64,000 nucleotides of DNA, from assembly GCA_028564925.1 (NCBI GenBank), contig CM053026.1:131910150-131974149 (forward strand), written 5' to 3'. Below are positions 1 to 11,430 of this stretch, one piece after another. The position numbers and the translations under genes are program-made. Each line of letters starts with the position of its first letter. Position 1 is the first letter of the stretch. Source of the DNA: Lithobates sylvaticus (lineage: Eukaryota; Chordata; Amphibia; Anura; Ranidae). A model generated the notes under the pieces. It worked only from the letters and a program-made list of their open reading frames with translations. It ran no database searches and was not told the origin of the DNA.

Positions 1-539
1 ATGGACAGCTTTGAGTCTGCAGAGTATGACAGGCAGCACCGACTGTCAAACTCGCTTGCAGTAGCAGCATAGTCCAACAATGTTAAACTACAATTCAGCA
101 ATGTAAAAAAAAAAAAGGAGGCGTCAGTAGCACCTCATGAACGCCTGTCAGCTGCTGCTATACCACTCGTTGCAAAGCAATACACCACAGATTACTTTTC
201 AGAGGGCAGTAAGTATTACTGCAAATTTGAAAGAAACTTGAAACACATCATCCATTTCACACTCACCACCAACTAGGTCACTCCCCAGCCACTTTCCATG
301 TTAGCCACCTCCCTTCAACTTATATCACAGGTGACCATTTTCCAACCTGCAGATGACAGACCCTACGTTTACTACAGCGACAAAAAATTATCCTGCAGTC
401 CTGGAAAATTGTGCCCAATTAGGCCGATTAAGACATCAGCTCTCAGAAACTGGGTGCAAATGCAAATGGCAAGCAGCGCTATTCCCGGCGAACGTGCCTG
501 TCAGATCACATATGCAGGAATAGTGGAAGTCAATAGGGC
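1..539. other. No gene recognised
   Basis: The stretch shows no recognisable domain, no long open frame and no terminal repeats. The one frame of about 100 codons (298-603) has no features I recognise and runs into the hAT-derived fragment that starts near 540, so it is probably chance. Confidence 0.5.
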
Positions 540-950
540 TCGAACCTGCAAAAATCCAAAGTTCTTACTGAAGGCTTATATGCAAGTTCGTTGCCATAAA
601 TAGTGTTTGGGGACCTGGGTCCTGCCCCAGGGGACATGTATCAGTTGGAAAAAATGTTTTTAAAACACCAGTGATTTTAATAATGCTTAAAGTGAAACAA
701 TAAAACATAAAAATTCCTTTAAATATCATGCCTGGGGGGTGTCCTTAGTATGCCTGTAAAGTAGCACATCTTTCCCATGTTTATTACTGTACCGCAACAA
801 AATTACATGTCTAAAGGAAAAAATGTCATTTAAAATTGCTTGCGGCTGTAATGAATTGCCGGATCCCAGCAATATAGAGTAACATTTTTTTAAAACGGTA
901 TAGGTTCTCCCCACCAGTTCATATCAGGCCTGTCGAGTCTGGTATGGATA
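540..950 (-). mobile_element. hAT (TAGGGATG family) right-end fragment
   Basis: From about 540 the sequence follows the subterminal region of the complete hAT at 49222-60306 in inverted orientation. Shared landmarks are the block around GGGGACCTGGGTCCTGCCCC (about 607-627), the ATTTTAATAATGCTTAAA block and a CTGGGGGGTGTC block near 731-742. The same landmarks occur at 27700-27900, 30900-31140 and 59900-60160. The true terminus is not preserved here, so this is an old truncated copy. Confidence 0.7.
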
Positions 951-1560
951 TTAAGTGGAACTCCATACCAAAATTTTTAAAAAATAGCGTAGAAGATGTG
1001 GCAAGAGAGACAGCACCAGGAGAAGATAGCGGCGGGAGACACAGCTTGGGGGAGAAGACCACTCAGAGCTATTTTACAATAAAGGAATTGTCAAAAAAAT
1101 GCTTTTTTGTCACATTTCACAGCTTTGTTTTGGTGAATGGGTAGGGGTACAATGTACCGGATACCCATTCACATAGGGGGGGCGGGATCTGGGGACTCCC
1201 TTGTTAAAGGGGGTCCAGATTCTGATAAGCCCCCGACCCGCAGACCCCCACACCCACCGGGCAAGGGTTGTTGGTTTGAGGCCCTTGTCCTTATCAACAT
1301 GGGGACAAGGTGGTTTGGGGGGACCCCAAAGCACCCTCCCCATGTTGACGGCATGTGGCCTGGTACAGGTGAGAAGGGGGGACGCTCTCTTTTCCTTCGG
1401 CCTGCCAGGTTGTGTGCTCGAATAAGGGTCTGGTATGGATTTTGGGGGACCCCCATGCCATTTTTTTAAACTTTTGGCGTGGGGTCCCTTCCCAATCCAT
1501 ACTAGACCCAAAGGGCCTGCTATAAAGCTGGGGAGGGACCCCATGCAGTTTTTTTTTTTT
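951..1560 (+). repeat. Arm fragment of the GC-rich inverted-repeat module
   Basis: This matches one arm of the palindromic module inside the 2.8-kb hAT copy (28060-28600 and 29270-29800) and a copy at 23330-23640. Shared parts are an AATAAAGGAATTGTCAAA block (about 1077-1094), a GGTAGGGGTAC/ATTCACA segment, GGGGACTCCCTTGTTAAAGG and a CCTGCCAGGTTG segment. The second arm is absent, so it is half of a former foldback. Several overlapping open frames of 70-144 codons across it are by-products of its composition. Confidence 0.65.
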
Positions 1561-2329
1561 TTTGGCTGTGTTTTTCAGTGAGGAAGCCGCTGACAGCTGA
1601 TGACTCAGTGGTTGTTAAGGACGCAGTGGCTGGCTTCCTAGCCCCCCGGTTAGCAACCAGCTATATACAGTGTTAAAATAGGAACTGCAAAACACATCAA
1701 AAATCGCATCACAAATGCAACAGTTGCATTTCTGGTGCGGTTCCATTGAAATCTATTACCCTCTTACTCGCAAATTGCGTGAAAAAAAATCCCAGACCAT
1801 TTCCAAAAATACACTGGCCGCAAAACGCATAGGTGTGAACTAGTGTCATAGGAAACCATGTTAAATGGACTGTAGAGTGTTTCTGCAAACTGCAAAATGC
1901 ACCAAAAAATGCATAGGTGTGAACCTAGGGTCAGGGCCAGTTCACACTGGAGCGATGCAGGAACCCTGCGAATCCAGTGCGGGTTCCCGCATGGCATACA
2001 ACTCGCAGGCAGTTCACACTGCCATATGCAAACTGCTGGGAGTGTCAGTAGAAAGCTAATGACACCCCCAAATCCGTTCGCATATCGCAGACTGCAAATT
2101 CAGACAACATCCATGCGACCCGATTCTGCTGCGGACCAAAAGGGGTCCTTTCCGAATGTGATGCAACTTCAACCATACAATCTGTATGGCTGAGTTTGCA
2201 TCACACAGATATCACATGTGATTTGGAGTGAGGGGCAAGTCACATCCGATGTCGGACAGCACAGCAGTGTTAACTGGTCCTAAGGCCCCTTTCACACTTG
2301 TGCGACTTCTGCGTCCATAGACCTCAAGA
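1561..2329. repeat. Interspersed repeat shared with 23640-24030
   Basis: About 1850-2200 is repeated at roughly 23660-24030 in the same orientation. Shared blocks include AATGCATAGGTGTGAACCTA and CAGGCAGTTCACACTGCCATA. Because the preceding GC-rich arm is shared too, the two loci are probably copies of one composite element. I cannot name the family. Confidence 0.6.
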
Positions 2330-4333
2330 TGGGTAGGTTGCATTCCCTTTCAATGTCAGCCAGCCAAGCACTGGCATTGTATGACTGGCGGAAATTACCA
2401 CATATTTTTCTGGCCTGCCTCAGGAGATCTTGTAAGCCTGGGTACCTGGTCAAGAAACGCTGCACCACTAACTTCAGGACGTGTGCTAAACATGGAACAT
2501 GGGTCAAGTGTCCCTGTCGGAGGGCGGAGAGAAGGTTGGTGCCATTGTCGCTTACAGACATTCCTGGCTGAAGCTGGTGTGGCGTCAACATCCTCTGAGC
2601 CCTCCCCTGCAGAGCTGATAGAATCTCTGCCCCAGTGTGGCTCCTGTCCTCTAGACAGACCAGCTCAAGCACCACATGACATTTTTTTGCCTGACTGCTT
2701 GTGTAGCCCCTTAAGTGTTTAGGGAGCACTGCTGGTTCAATTCTGCAGAAGAGGCCATAGAGGAAGAAGAAGAAGAAGAAGAGGGAGGGGAGCATACAGA
2801 TGTTGTGGCAGAATCACCACTAGCTTTTTGGAGGCATAGTGGTGGAACAAACTCCAACACTAAACCCTGTCCTGCATCCTTCCCAGCTGCCAGCAGAGTT
2901 ACCCTGTGCGCCGTGAAGGAAAGATAAAGTCCCTGCCCATGCCCGCTGGACCATGAGTCAGCGGTAATATACTTACCTTACTGCTGACCGCCCTGTCCAA
3001 TGAGGCTAAAACATTGCCTTCCACATGGCAGTAGAGAGCCGGAATGGTCTTACGTGAAAAGAAATGGCGTTTTGGAACCTGCCACTTTGGTACAGCACAT
3101 TCCACAAATTCACAAAAGGGGGCTGAGTCTACCAGCTGAAAAGGCAGCAGTTGCAGTGCTAGCAATTTGGCCAAGCTAGCATTTAGACGCTGAGCATGTG
3201 GATGGCTGGGACCAAATTTATTTTTACGGCTCAGCATCTGGGGAAATTTGCCTGCAGAAATCAACTGATGGTGTACTGCTAGCAGATTGGCTGCAAGTAC
3301 TTGTGACACCTATTGCTATACCTTCATTCCTCTCAGTGCAGGTTTTTGAGAGGACTGGAGGTATAGTAGGGTTTGAGATCCCAGATAAGGAGCAAGGAGA
3401 AGTCTGTCTTTTTTTATGATGTGGGTCTTTCAGGTGCTGCTGCCAACAGACTGCATGGCAGGTCATCATATGTCTGATCAAGCATGTGGTGCCCAAGCGG
3501 CTGCTGTTCTGGCCACGATTGATCCGCTTCAGACATAGGTTTTAAACAGCAATGGTACGATCTGCTGCACATGTGTTGAAAAAGGCCCACACCAAGGAAC
3601 TTTTAAAAGTCAGTGGGGAGTTAGCAGCGCCTTGAACCTGCGGAGCTCTGCGGTGTGATGCAATAGGGTGGTTGCCCTTAAGCTGACCCCTGGAGGACAT
3701 CCTGCCTCATTGGAGTTGTGCCTTCTCCTCACTTTCTTACTCTCTTCTCTCAGGCACCCAAGTACAGTCAGTGACCTCATCATCCCCTCCCTCCTCATCA
3801 CTGGAGCAAACTTGGCAGTATGCTGCAGCTTGGGGAACATGACTGCCAGTTTCTTGTCCTTCTGTGACACCCCCTCTCTCTAGGCTCACGTTACTCCCTT
3901 CCTCCACCTGGGAACCAACATTGGATCCTTCAAATTGCTGCGCATCCTCCAGCAGCATGTAACTTGACACTGTGGTCGAATAATTCTGGGGACTCCTCCG
4001 TGCATGATGGTGGGGCTACGGAATGAGTAACTGGACAATAAGCCAGTGGAATAGGCTACTTTGGCAGCTGTGTTGGAAGGCAAACTACTATGAGCCTGGG
4101 TGACAGAGAATGAGGAGGATGAGGACGGCTTCATTATCCACTCCACCAACTCTTCTGCATGTTTTGGCTCAATAACACTGTCAGCAGCAGAAAAAAAGGA
4201 CAAGCATGCCCCACGGACACCTGCAGAGGATGGACCATGTCCACGACCACCACTGTTGACTGTAGACAGAGGCTGCTTGCCCTCTTTTAGTGGCCTGTGA
4301 GCATCTGCCTCTCCTTGGTGGCCTTCCAGACAT
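2330..4333 (-). pseudogene. Decayed hAT/BED-type transposase, 5' two-thirds
   Basis: Read on the minus strand, this locus parallels the transposase at 54422-57643. It begins with an ATG at 4333 followed by SGRPPR, which matches the intact protein's MAGRPPR start. Further matches are FFSAAD..HAEELVEWI (near residue 50-66), SHPHAQRLNASLAKLLALQL (351-371), the region just before the first catalytic Asp, and SDNGTNLLSALRQGHLTHVP (568-587) with the C-x2-H motif after it. Similarity stops near 2330, at about residue 640, so the RW motif and the whole C-terminal hAT domain are missing. The frame is broken several times. It is an older relative of the 11-kb element, not a copy of it, and cannot make a working transposase. 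Confidence 0.85.
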
Positions 4334-4401
4334 GATGGGGATTTTTTATTTTCACAGCACTTTTCATTTGAGAATGCTCCACAGATGCTCAATGGGTCTC
4401 T

Positions 4402-5179
4402 TTAACCACTTCAATACAGTTTTTAGTTTTTGCGCTATAAACAAAAGAAGTAACAATTTTGAAAAAAAACAATATTATTTACTTTTTGCTATAATAAATA
4501 TCCCATTTAAAAAAAAAAATATTCTAATCGCATCGCGTATTCTAATCGCAATAAGCATATATTGATTGGTTTGCGCAAAAGTTATAGCGTCTACACAAAA
4601 GGGGATAGATTTATGGCATTTTTATTTTATTTTTTACTAGTTATGACAGGCGATATGCAATTTTTTTGTGACTGCGACATTGTGACGGACATATCGGACA
4701 CTTTTGACACATTTTTGGGACCATTCACATTTACACAGCGATCAGTGCTATAAAATTGCACTGATTACTGTGTAAATGTGACTGGAAGGGAAGGGGTTAA
4801 CACTAGGGGGCTAGGGAGGGGTTAATTATGTTCCCTTGGAGTGATTCTAACTGTAGGGGGAGGGGACTCACAAGGGGAGGAGACCGATCAGTGTTCCTCT
4901 GTACTGGGAACACACCATTAGTCTCCTGTTCTCTGACAGGACGTGGATCTGTGTGTTTACACACACAGATCCACAGTCCTGCTGTATTCCCGGGCAATCG
5001 CGGAAGCCCGGCAGACATCGCGGCCGCCGGGCACGCGCACCGGGTCCCGAGCGATGTGGCGGGTGCGCATGCACCCCCTAGATGGCCGGGAAGGGGAGGA
5101 CGTCATATGACGCCTGCCCAGGATGGGAGATCCCGCCTGCGGGCGTCATATTACTATAGCTGGGATGTGAAGTGATTAA
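4402..5179 (+). mobile_element. TTAA-flanked piggyBac-type miniature element
   Basis: The element starts at TTAACCACTTC (4402) and ends at GAAGTGATTAA (5179). These are imperfect inverted termini with TTAA at both outer edges, as in piggyBac insertions. It has an AT-rich left half, including the GCGCAAAAGTTATAGCGTCTA block shared with 11730, 25795 and 33740, and a GC-rich right half. No transposase frame is present. Related copies are 20654-21150, 24801 onward, 25418-26427 and 33158-34096. Confidence 0.75.
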
Positions 5180-5742
5180 ATAAAAAATAGTTCTCTTCAA
5201 GAACAATTTTAAGCAATGCAAGCAGAAAATCAATTTGTTTGTTTATAGCACTGTGACTGCATCAGTAGCCGTTGGCAGGCTTCAATACCCAAATCATGTG
5301 GAATGACAGGGTAGAGACTAGAGAAGTCCCAAGTGACTAGAAGAGAGTCAGGTCCCACTTGTATATTCCTAATTTTCTCAAAAAAATCACCAGAATCACG
5401 CAAATATGATCTGGTGTTAATTAGATTATGTCATTAATGTCATTATATCGAACGAACATTTGTTTACAATCTGTGCAAACTTTGCTTTGAAATCAACATT
5501 CTGTGAAAATAATGTAGGTACAAGGCAAACCCTTAAACCCCTAGGGATCATCTGTAATCTGTAATATTGTACCAATGTTACTTCATGTAACTCCATAGTG
5601 AGAGATCATTGTAACAATTTCTTCATTTTGCAGGTCAACTGTATACAAGATGAATGGGTTAGAAAGTCCCTTGATCCTACCGTATCTGTGAAGATTTTAG
5701 AAGCATCTGCCTCTGTAAATGAGAAGGATCCACTAGGTAGCC

Positions 5743-5745
<3 letters not shown>
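5180..5745. other. AT-rich unique-looking DNA with a weak exon candidate
   Basis: No transposon ends are visible. Bases 5634-5736 follow a TTTCTTCATTTTGCAG acceptor-like sequence and stop at AG|GTAG. They are open in one frame (34 codons, beginning VNCIQDEWVRKSLDPT). I do not recognise the peptide. It could be a host exon or chance. Confidence 0.3.

Positions 5746-5798
<53 letters not shown>
5746..5798. repeat. (TA)n microsatellite
   Basis: About 26 uninterrupted TA units, immediately next to the hAT end fragment that follows. Confidence 0.95.
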
Positions 5799-6202
5799 TA
5801 GACTGACTGTATATACATCAAATACACTGCAACTAACTAACTAACCTGCCTGCCCAATCAAGCTCAATCTATCTCTGTCCACAGTCACACACTATAAACG
5901 GCCGCTATGTAAACAGCCTTATATAGTGTGGGGCATGGACTTAGTCCCCCTGAGCCATGATTGGCCAAAGGTACCCTGCCTTTGGCCAATTATGGCTCTC
6001 TCTGCAGAGTGCGCTGTGATTGGCCAAAGCATGCAGGTCAGGTGCATGCTTTGGCCAATCATCAGACACTAATGCACTGCGATCTCGCAGTGCATTATGG
6101 GGCGTTCCACGGCTCTTGAATTTCCCACGAACGACCCATATTGTTCGCTGTTTGGTGAAAGGAAGAACACCCAATGTTCGAGTTGAACTTACGTCATCCC
6201 TA
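5799..6202 (-). mobile_element. hAT (TAGGGATG family) left-end fragment with hairpins
   Basis: This is an inverted copy of the left end of the 11-kb element and stops exactly at CATCCCTA (6195-6202). The next 8 bases, CTGGACAT, fit the nTnnnnAn pattern of the family's target duplications, but no partner is found upstream. It keeps three subterminal hairpins: 5961-5989, 6018-6060 (perfect 17-bp arms) and 6071-6096 (perfect 12-bp arms). It also keeps a TATA-like TATATAAGG on the minus strand at 5917-5925. The rest of the element is missing. Confidence 0.8.
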
Positions 6203-7848
6203 CTGGACATAATAGACAGCAGCTGCACACATTAGTACCATTGCTTGTTCATCCAGGCGTGGATGTTTTTTCTCCTTTTTTGTTATCAAACCTGTACTTT
6301 CATGAATTAGACACAAGACATTACAAAGGGACCATACTGCCAAAAAGCATTGCTAATACTTTATTGAATTACCCCCTACCCTCTTTTCTAATGAGAGTAC
6401 ATAGAATTAGCCCTGCTCCAATTAAAGTCTCTAATTAAAATTGTATGCAGGGCTACCTGAAAAAGGTGAGGCAGAGAAAGGGTTCATCAAAGGTTTGATG
6501 GTCATTCAAAATGCATTGTAATTCATGCAAAATATGGGAGTCAAAATCGTGCTCCCATGGGAGTCAAGCTCAACAGACATCAGAAGAAGCTGCTAAAAAT
6601 GAACCATCTTGAGCTACTGCAACCTTAAAAAAGTTTTCAGTACAAAAAGTGTATCATGTTCATTATGTGTACAGTTTTTCTGCAAGAAAGCAGCATAATT
6701 TGCTTCTGACACACAGCTAATGCTTGCTAAATCTTAAAATGTCTCTGAAAAAAAAATTGCGAATGTAGCACAAGATAATTTGTGGTGTAAAAACATCAAA
6801 GGATCTTCTTTTCATACATGTTTAATATAGTGAATTCTGAGGGGAAGAAACTAATGTCATTAAATTGCCATTAACAGGCTAACAGGCCTTTTGAACCTAT
6901 ATCTCTGAGTTAAGAGGATTTACTAGACATGGTATAAAATAAAGCTTAGCATTTGGGACTGTCAATTTTCAATTTTTACATTGCAGGAACAGAAATCTCT
7001 TGTGGGTGTTTGGCAATATAGATAAGTATTACACAACGGTATGAAGTTTAAGAAAGGATACAATTTTAATATCTATGGTTATTACACATTTAAATAACAC
7101 TCCAGGGTCTTCCATACTGCTGATCAACTGAAAAACAACAGTAAACAGAAAATTATTTTATTTCATTCCGTGGTGGATCATTAATTATTACATTCTAGTA
7201 TATAATGGATTTCTTTTTCACGGTGGAATCTAAGTTCACCCTACTTGAAAAATCAAAGGAAAGTGAAGCTAAAATAAATAATTGGTACTGCAAGGTAAAT
7301 TGCTCTGTCTTTCAGAGCAGTTATGTTGTCTCAGAATCATCCCTCTGCTACTGAATGAGCAGTAAGGTTAAAAGCTGCAAGGCAGCGATTAACTAAGTCA
7401 TTCTGGTGTCATAAAACTCTTACACATCTTTTATACTTTAAATACTCATGTACCATACATGCATATATCTTAGAAAAGCCTTACTGCCATGTTAATGTCT
7501 CTAATAGTATTTATGATGGAGGTAAGCTGTCACACTTTACACCTCCTTTGCTATATTGTAAATGCCTTGCTATTATTTACATCATGTTGGTGTATTAAGA
7601 ATTATTACTTAAAATATGGTGAAGTCACAATAGTATGGCTTTTACAGGCTTTTTTCCCATTGATTTCTGTACCACTTACCTATAAATGCTGTTACCCATC
7701 CTATAATATAGAGTGACTTTTTAGTGAAGTCAGTATTTGCATTTGAAATGTTTCTCTTTTGCATGTGTAGCTCCTATTTTGTGGGAATCCATTACTGTAG
7801 CACCTGGTCAGCCAGCGCCTATCCACCAAGATCCCGAAAGATAACATA
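6203..7848. other. AT-rich stretch without recognised genes or repeats
   Basis: I see no conserved domain, long frame, terminal repeat or array. The longest frames are under 80 codons and resemble nothing I know. It may be part of a host intron. Confidence 0.5.
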
Positions 7849-8058
7849 CAGTGGGGAAAATAACTATTTGATCCCATACAGATTTTGTAAGTTTGCACTT
7901 GCAAAGAAATGAAGGGTCTATAATTTTTATCATATGTGTATTTTAACTTAGACAAAATATCAACTAAAAATCCAGAAAAAACACATCATTCAAATGCTAT
8001 AAATTGAGTTGCAGTTCAGTGAGTAAAATAAGTATTTGATCCCCAAGCAAAACATGAC

Positions 8059-8582
8059 TTAGTACTTGGTGGAGAAACCCTTGTTGGCAAGCACAGAGGT
8101 AATACGTTTCTTGTGATTGGTTACCAGATTTGCACACATCTCAGGATGTATTTTGGTCCACTCTTCTTTACAGATCTTCTCTAAATCCTTAAGGTTTCTT
8201 GGCTGTCACTTGGCAACTCGAAGTTTGAGCCCCCTCCATACATTTTCTATAGGATTAAGGTCTGGAGACTGGCTAGGACATGCCATGACCTTAATGTGCT
8301 TCTTCTTGAGCCAGTCCTTTGTTGCCTTGATGGTATGTTTTGGGTCATTGTCATGCTGGAAGAACCATCCATGACCCATCTTCAATGTTCTGGCTGAGGG
8401 AAGAAGGTTCTCATCCAAGATTTTACAATACATGGCCCCGTCCATTGGCCCCTCAATGCGGCAAAGTGTGTCTGTACCTTTATCAGAGAAACAGCCCCAA
8501 ACCATAATGTTTCCACCTCCGTGCTTGACTGTAGGGATGATGTTCTTAGGGTCATAGTCAGCGTGTTTCTTCCTCCAAACAC
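8059..8582 (-). pseudogene. Tc1 transposase C-terminal half (left arm)
   Basis: The minus-strand reading contains [37 protein letters not shown] and [14 protein letters not shown]. These are signature stretches of the Tc1 DD34E catalytic domain; the second Asp lies in DNDPKH and the Glu in NPIENVW. The reading ends at a stop at 8061-8059, after KY as in family members. A frame change separates the block before MVWGCFS ([13 protein letters not shown]) from the rest. The helix-turn-helix region and the first catalytic Asp are missing. Confidence 0.85.
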
Positions 8583-8599
8583 AGCGAGTCCCCCTCCTC

Positions 8600-9227
8600 A
8601 GGAAGGCACATGTACAGTCCTGCTAATGAACATCTAAATGATTCAGAGACCAATTGGGAGAAAGTGCTGTGGTCAGATGAGAACAAAATTGAGAACAAAA
8701 TTTAGCTCTTTTAACTTGACTTGCCATGTTTGGAGGAAAAAAATTATGACTATGACCCTAAGACACCATCCCTACAGTCAAGCACAGAGGTAGAAACATT
8801 ATGCTTTGGGGCTGTTTCTCTGCTAAAGATGCAGGCTGACTTTGCCGCATTGACGGGGCCACGTGTTGTAAAATCTTGGATGAGAACCTTCTTCCCTCAA
8901 CCAGAACACTGAAGATGGGTCATGGACAGGTCTTCCAGCATGACAATGACCCAAAACATACTGCCAAGGCTACAAAGGAGTGGCTCAAGAAGAAGCCCAT
9001 TAAGGTTACAGAGTGGCCTAGTTAGTCTCCAGACCTTAATCCTATAGAAAATTTATGAAGGGAGCTGAAACTTTGAGTTGTCAAGAGCCAGTCAAGAAAC
9101 CTTAAGGATTTAGAGAAGACCTATGAAGAAGAGTGGACCAAAATCCTTCCTGAGATGTGTGCAAACCTGGTCACTAACTACAATAAATCTGTGCTTGCCA
9201 ACAAGGGTTTCTCCACCAAGTACTAAG
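8600..9227 (+). pseudogene. Tc1 transposase C-terminal half (right arm)
   Basis: The plus strand repeats the same region as the left arm and extends further 5', to the segment coding near LWSDEN, just before the central catalytic part. It then runs through the VWRKK-like segment, the GWVFQ/NDPKHT region (about 8915-8965) and the SPDLNPIE region (about 9025-9055) to a stop after KY at 9227. Several breaks interrupt the frame. It differs from the left arm at many positions, so the inversion is not recent. Confidence 0.8.
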
Positions 9228-9479
9228 TCATGTTTTGCTTGGGGATAAAATACTTATTTTACTCATTGAACTGCAACTCAATTTATAACATTTGTATCAT
9301 GTGTTTTTTCTGGATTTTTGGTTGATAATCTGTCTTTACCATTTAAAATACACCTATGATAACATTTATAGACACATCATTTCTTTGTAAGTGGGCAAAC
9401 TTACATAATCTGCAGGGGATCAAATAATTATTTTCCCCACTGTATAAAACAACTTTAAAGTGGAAGCATAGGTGCAGTA

Positions 9480-9626
9480 GTGGTCGCTGGAAATAGGCAG
9501 GTTCTCCCAAAGTAGCAAAGTCCCCGCTAGTCACACAAGTACGGCTACCCCCGTTGTGGTCGCTGGAAATAGGCAGGTTCTCCCAAAGTAGCACAGTCCC
9601 CGCTATTCACACAAGTACGGTTCTAC
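9480..9626 (+). repeat. Two-copy 76-bp direct repeat
   Basis: A 76-bp unit beginning GTGGTCGCTGGAAATAGGCA occurs at 9480 and again at 9556 with few differences. It starts 37 bp beyond the right end of the Tc1 element. I do not know the origin. Confidence 0.8.
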
Positions 9627-10444
9627 ACACACCGACAATTCAGGCTGTGGATATGTTTTTTTAGTATTGCTAACAGGAGAGGAATTTAGGGTCACAGGAT
9701 ACTCTAAAAATGATCAGTAGCAATGATAGGAGACCACACCTCTCTCTAGTCTTCCAAAAACAGTTTGAGGGTAATAGGGAATGGCCAATATATCTAGGAC
9801 CCTACAGCAGCAGTCCATATATCTGCTTCTGGCACTTAGTTAAATTTATGGCACTTGCACAACTACTAGTCCCCAGGAAGGTCTTTTCTCATAGTGTCCC
9901 AGAGGCTGTCTGCCATCCAGCATCCACAGGTAGATCCTCAGTGAGGGAGATATTAGGATACTTCTCCAGACCAGGACTTCAGTGCAGTAACCTCCAGAAA
10001 ATGTAACCCCCTGGCAATCTTCTTAAGGCCCTCAGCCCAGCAGCTGCTGAGGCCCAGACTGCAATTTCTTGTCTCAGTAGAGCTGCCTCCAGGGGCAGCA
10101 GTCCCAGGAGACCTGGACCTGGAACTCTCCCTGGAGGGAAAAGAAAAATCTGCTCAGGCCTCCTGACAATTATAACCTTCCCAGACACCTTCTGGATGCC
10201 TCCATCCAGGGATTGGCTGGGGCATGCAAATTATTTAACGGATCACTTGAATCTCCCAGCCCTATACTCTGGAAACTTCTTTCAGAGGCAGAAGGGAGCA
10301 ATCAAACTCTGTTCAGGAAACCCTGAACAGTTCAAATCAATCACTGCTCCATTCAATACAGTGGAGCCAAAAACTAAATTTTAACCTAGCAACCTAAGTG
10401 GAGGAGGGTGCTACACTGGCAAAGAGTTACATACATTTGAACAA
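9627..10444. other. No gene recognised
   Basis: Moderately GC-balanced DNA without domain-bearing frames. Frames up to 98 codons are present but show no recognisable motif. The stretch with the 76-bp repeat may be one diverged interspersed repeat, but I cannot show its ends. Confidence 0.4.
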
Positions 10445-10815
10445 ACTAAAGGCTCGTACACAAGAAGATTGGGGCGAACATTTTCGCCCGAGGAACGATC
10501 GTAAGATTTTCTGATAGTGTGTACACAACTTTCGACAGCCGATTCTGACCTTCCGCATGAAAATTTCCTAAGGGACAAACTCCAAATATTTTCTTATATG
10601 GGACCAGAACGATTTATTTTTAATGTGTACTGTTTTCTTATGATTTTCGTACGAGAAAAATCTGAAACAAAAGACTGCGCATGATCAGAAACAATTAACA
10701 GCAAAGAAAAAAAGCCTTTGTCGTATGAGAATTTTCAAACATTATTTCCTTCCTAGGTTCCAACTTGCTGTGAAACAAGGAGGAAAATCAGATGATTGTT
10801 TACCCAAGTGTACCC
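10445..10815. repeat. Probable miniature DNA transposon, old
   Basis: The region opens with GGCTCGTACACAAG and contains CGATCGTAAGATTTTC and a TTTTCGTACGAGAAAA palindrome. These resemble the CGTACACACGATCGG-type termini of the Harbinger-like element at 12159. Target duplications are not clear, so ends are approximate. Confidence 0.4.
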
Positions 10816-11430
10816 CACTCAGAGGCTGCCCCAGCTGGTGACTGGACCATGTTTACATCCAATTGTGCAGGCAGCTTCAGGAGGTAAATACAAAGACAGA
10901 GGTACAATTTAAAATACATTGAGGCTCCATTCACATGAATGTTTTAATGGAATCTCATGTATTATGAGAAAAAGCCTTCCTCAAACAGGATATTGCGCTA
11001 ATTCTGTAGGTAAATAAGAGAATCAGAACCTTCAATAAGTGGAGGTGTGGGATTGATAATAACATTGGCAGTTCCCCACTCTTTGAACAAAGAGGATTCC
11101 CTTACTGGGAAGTTAATCAGTAATCTAATCAAGTAATTGGAAGCAGAAAATGTACTGCAACCAGCATATAATATTAACCATAAGCATATAGATGCACACC
11201 ATTATACAAATAGTACAAGCTTTATATAATAAAAGATTAATAGCAGTACATACATTCAGTGTACACATAGATTTTATCAGCAAAGGGCCTGTTTATAGTC
11301 CCAGTGGATTGTGCACCATGGTATAATTGTTACTTCTAGAGATACATCCAGATGAATGTTGCATCAAAGATGCATTGCAGTGGCCCCTGAGGATAATGTG
11401 CCGCCCCTGTTAGACAGAAATAAATCATTC
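10816..11430. other. No gene recognised
   Basis: AT-rich sequence without recognisable domains, terminal repeats or arrays. Confidence 0.45.

Larger units (their letters stand above)
7849..9442. mobile_element. Tc1/mariner element made of two inverted 3' halves
   Basis: The ends are CAGTGGGGAAAATAA (7849) and its inverse TTATTTTCCCCACTG (9442), flanked by TA on each side (7847-7848 and 9443-9444), the usual Tc1/mariner target. Total length is 1594 bp, normal for Tc1, but the content is not. The left half reads as the transposase 3' half on the minus strand and the right half reads as the same 3' half on the plus strand. The two meet near 8590. The N-terminal DNA-binding part is absent, so the element cannot encode a full transposase, but with both termini it could have been mobilised in trans. 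Confidence 0.85.

Noticed and set aside
1110-1544. 144-codon minus-strand frame
   Set aside because: It overlaps several equally long frames on both strands in a GC-rich repeat arm found at three other places.
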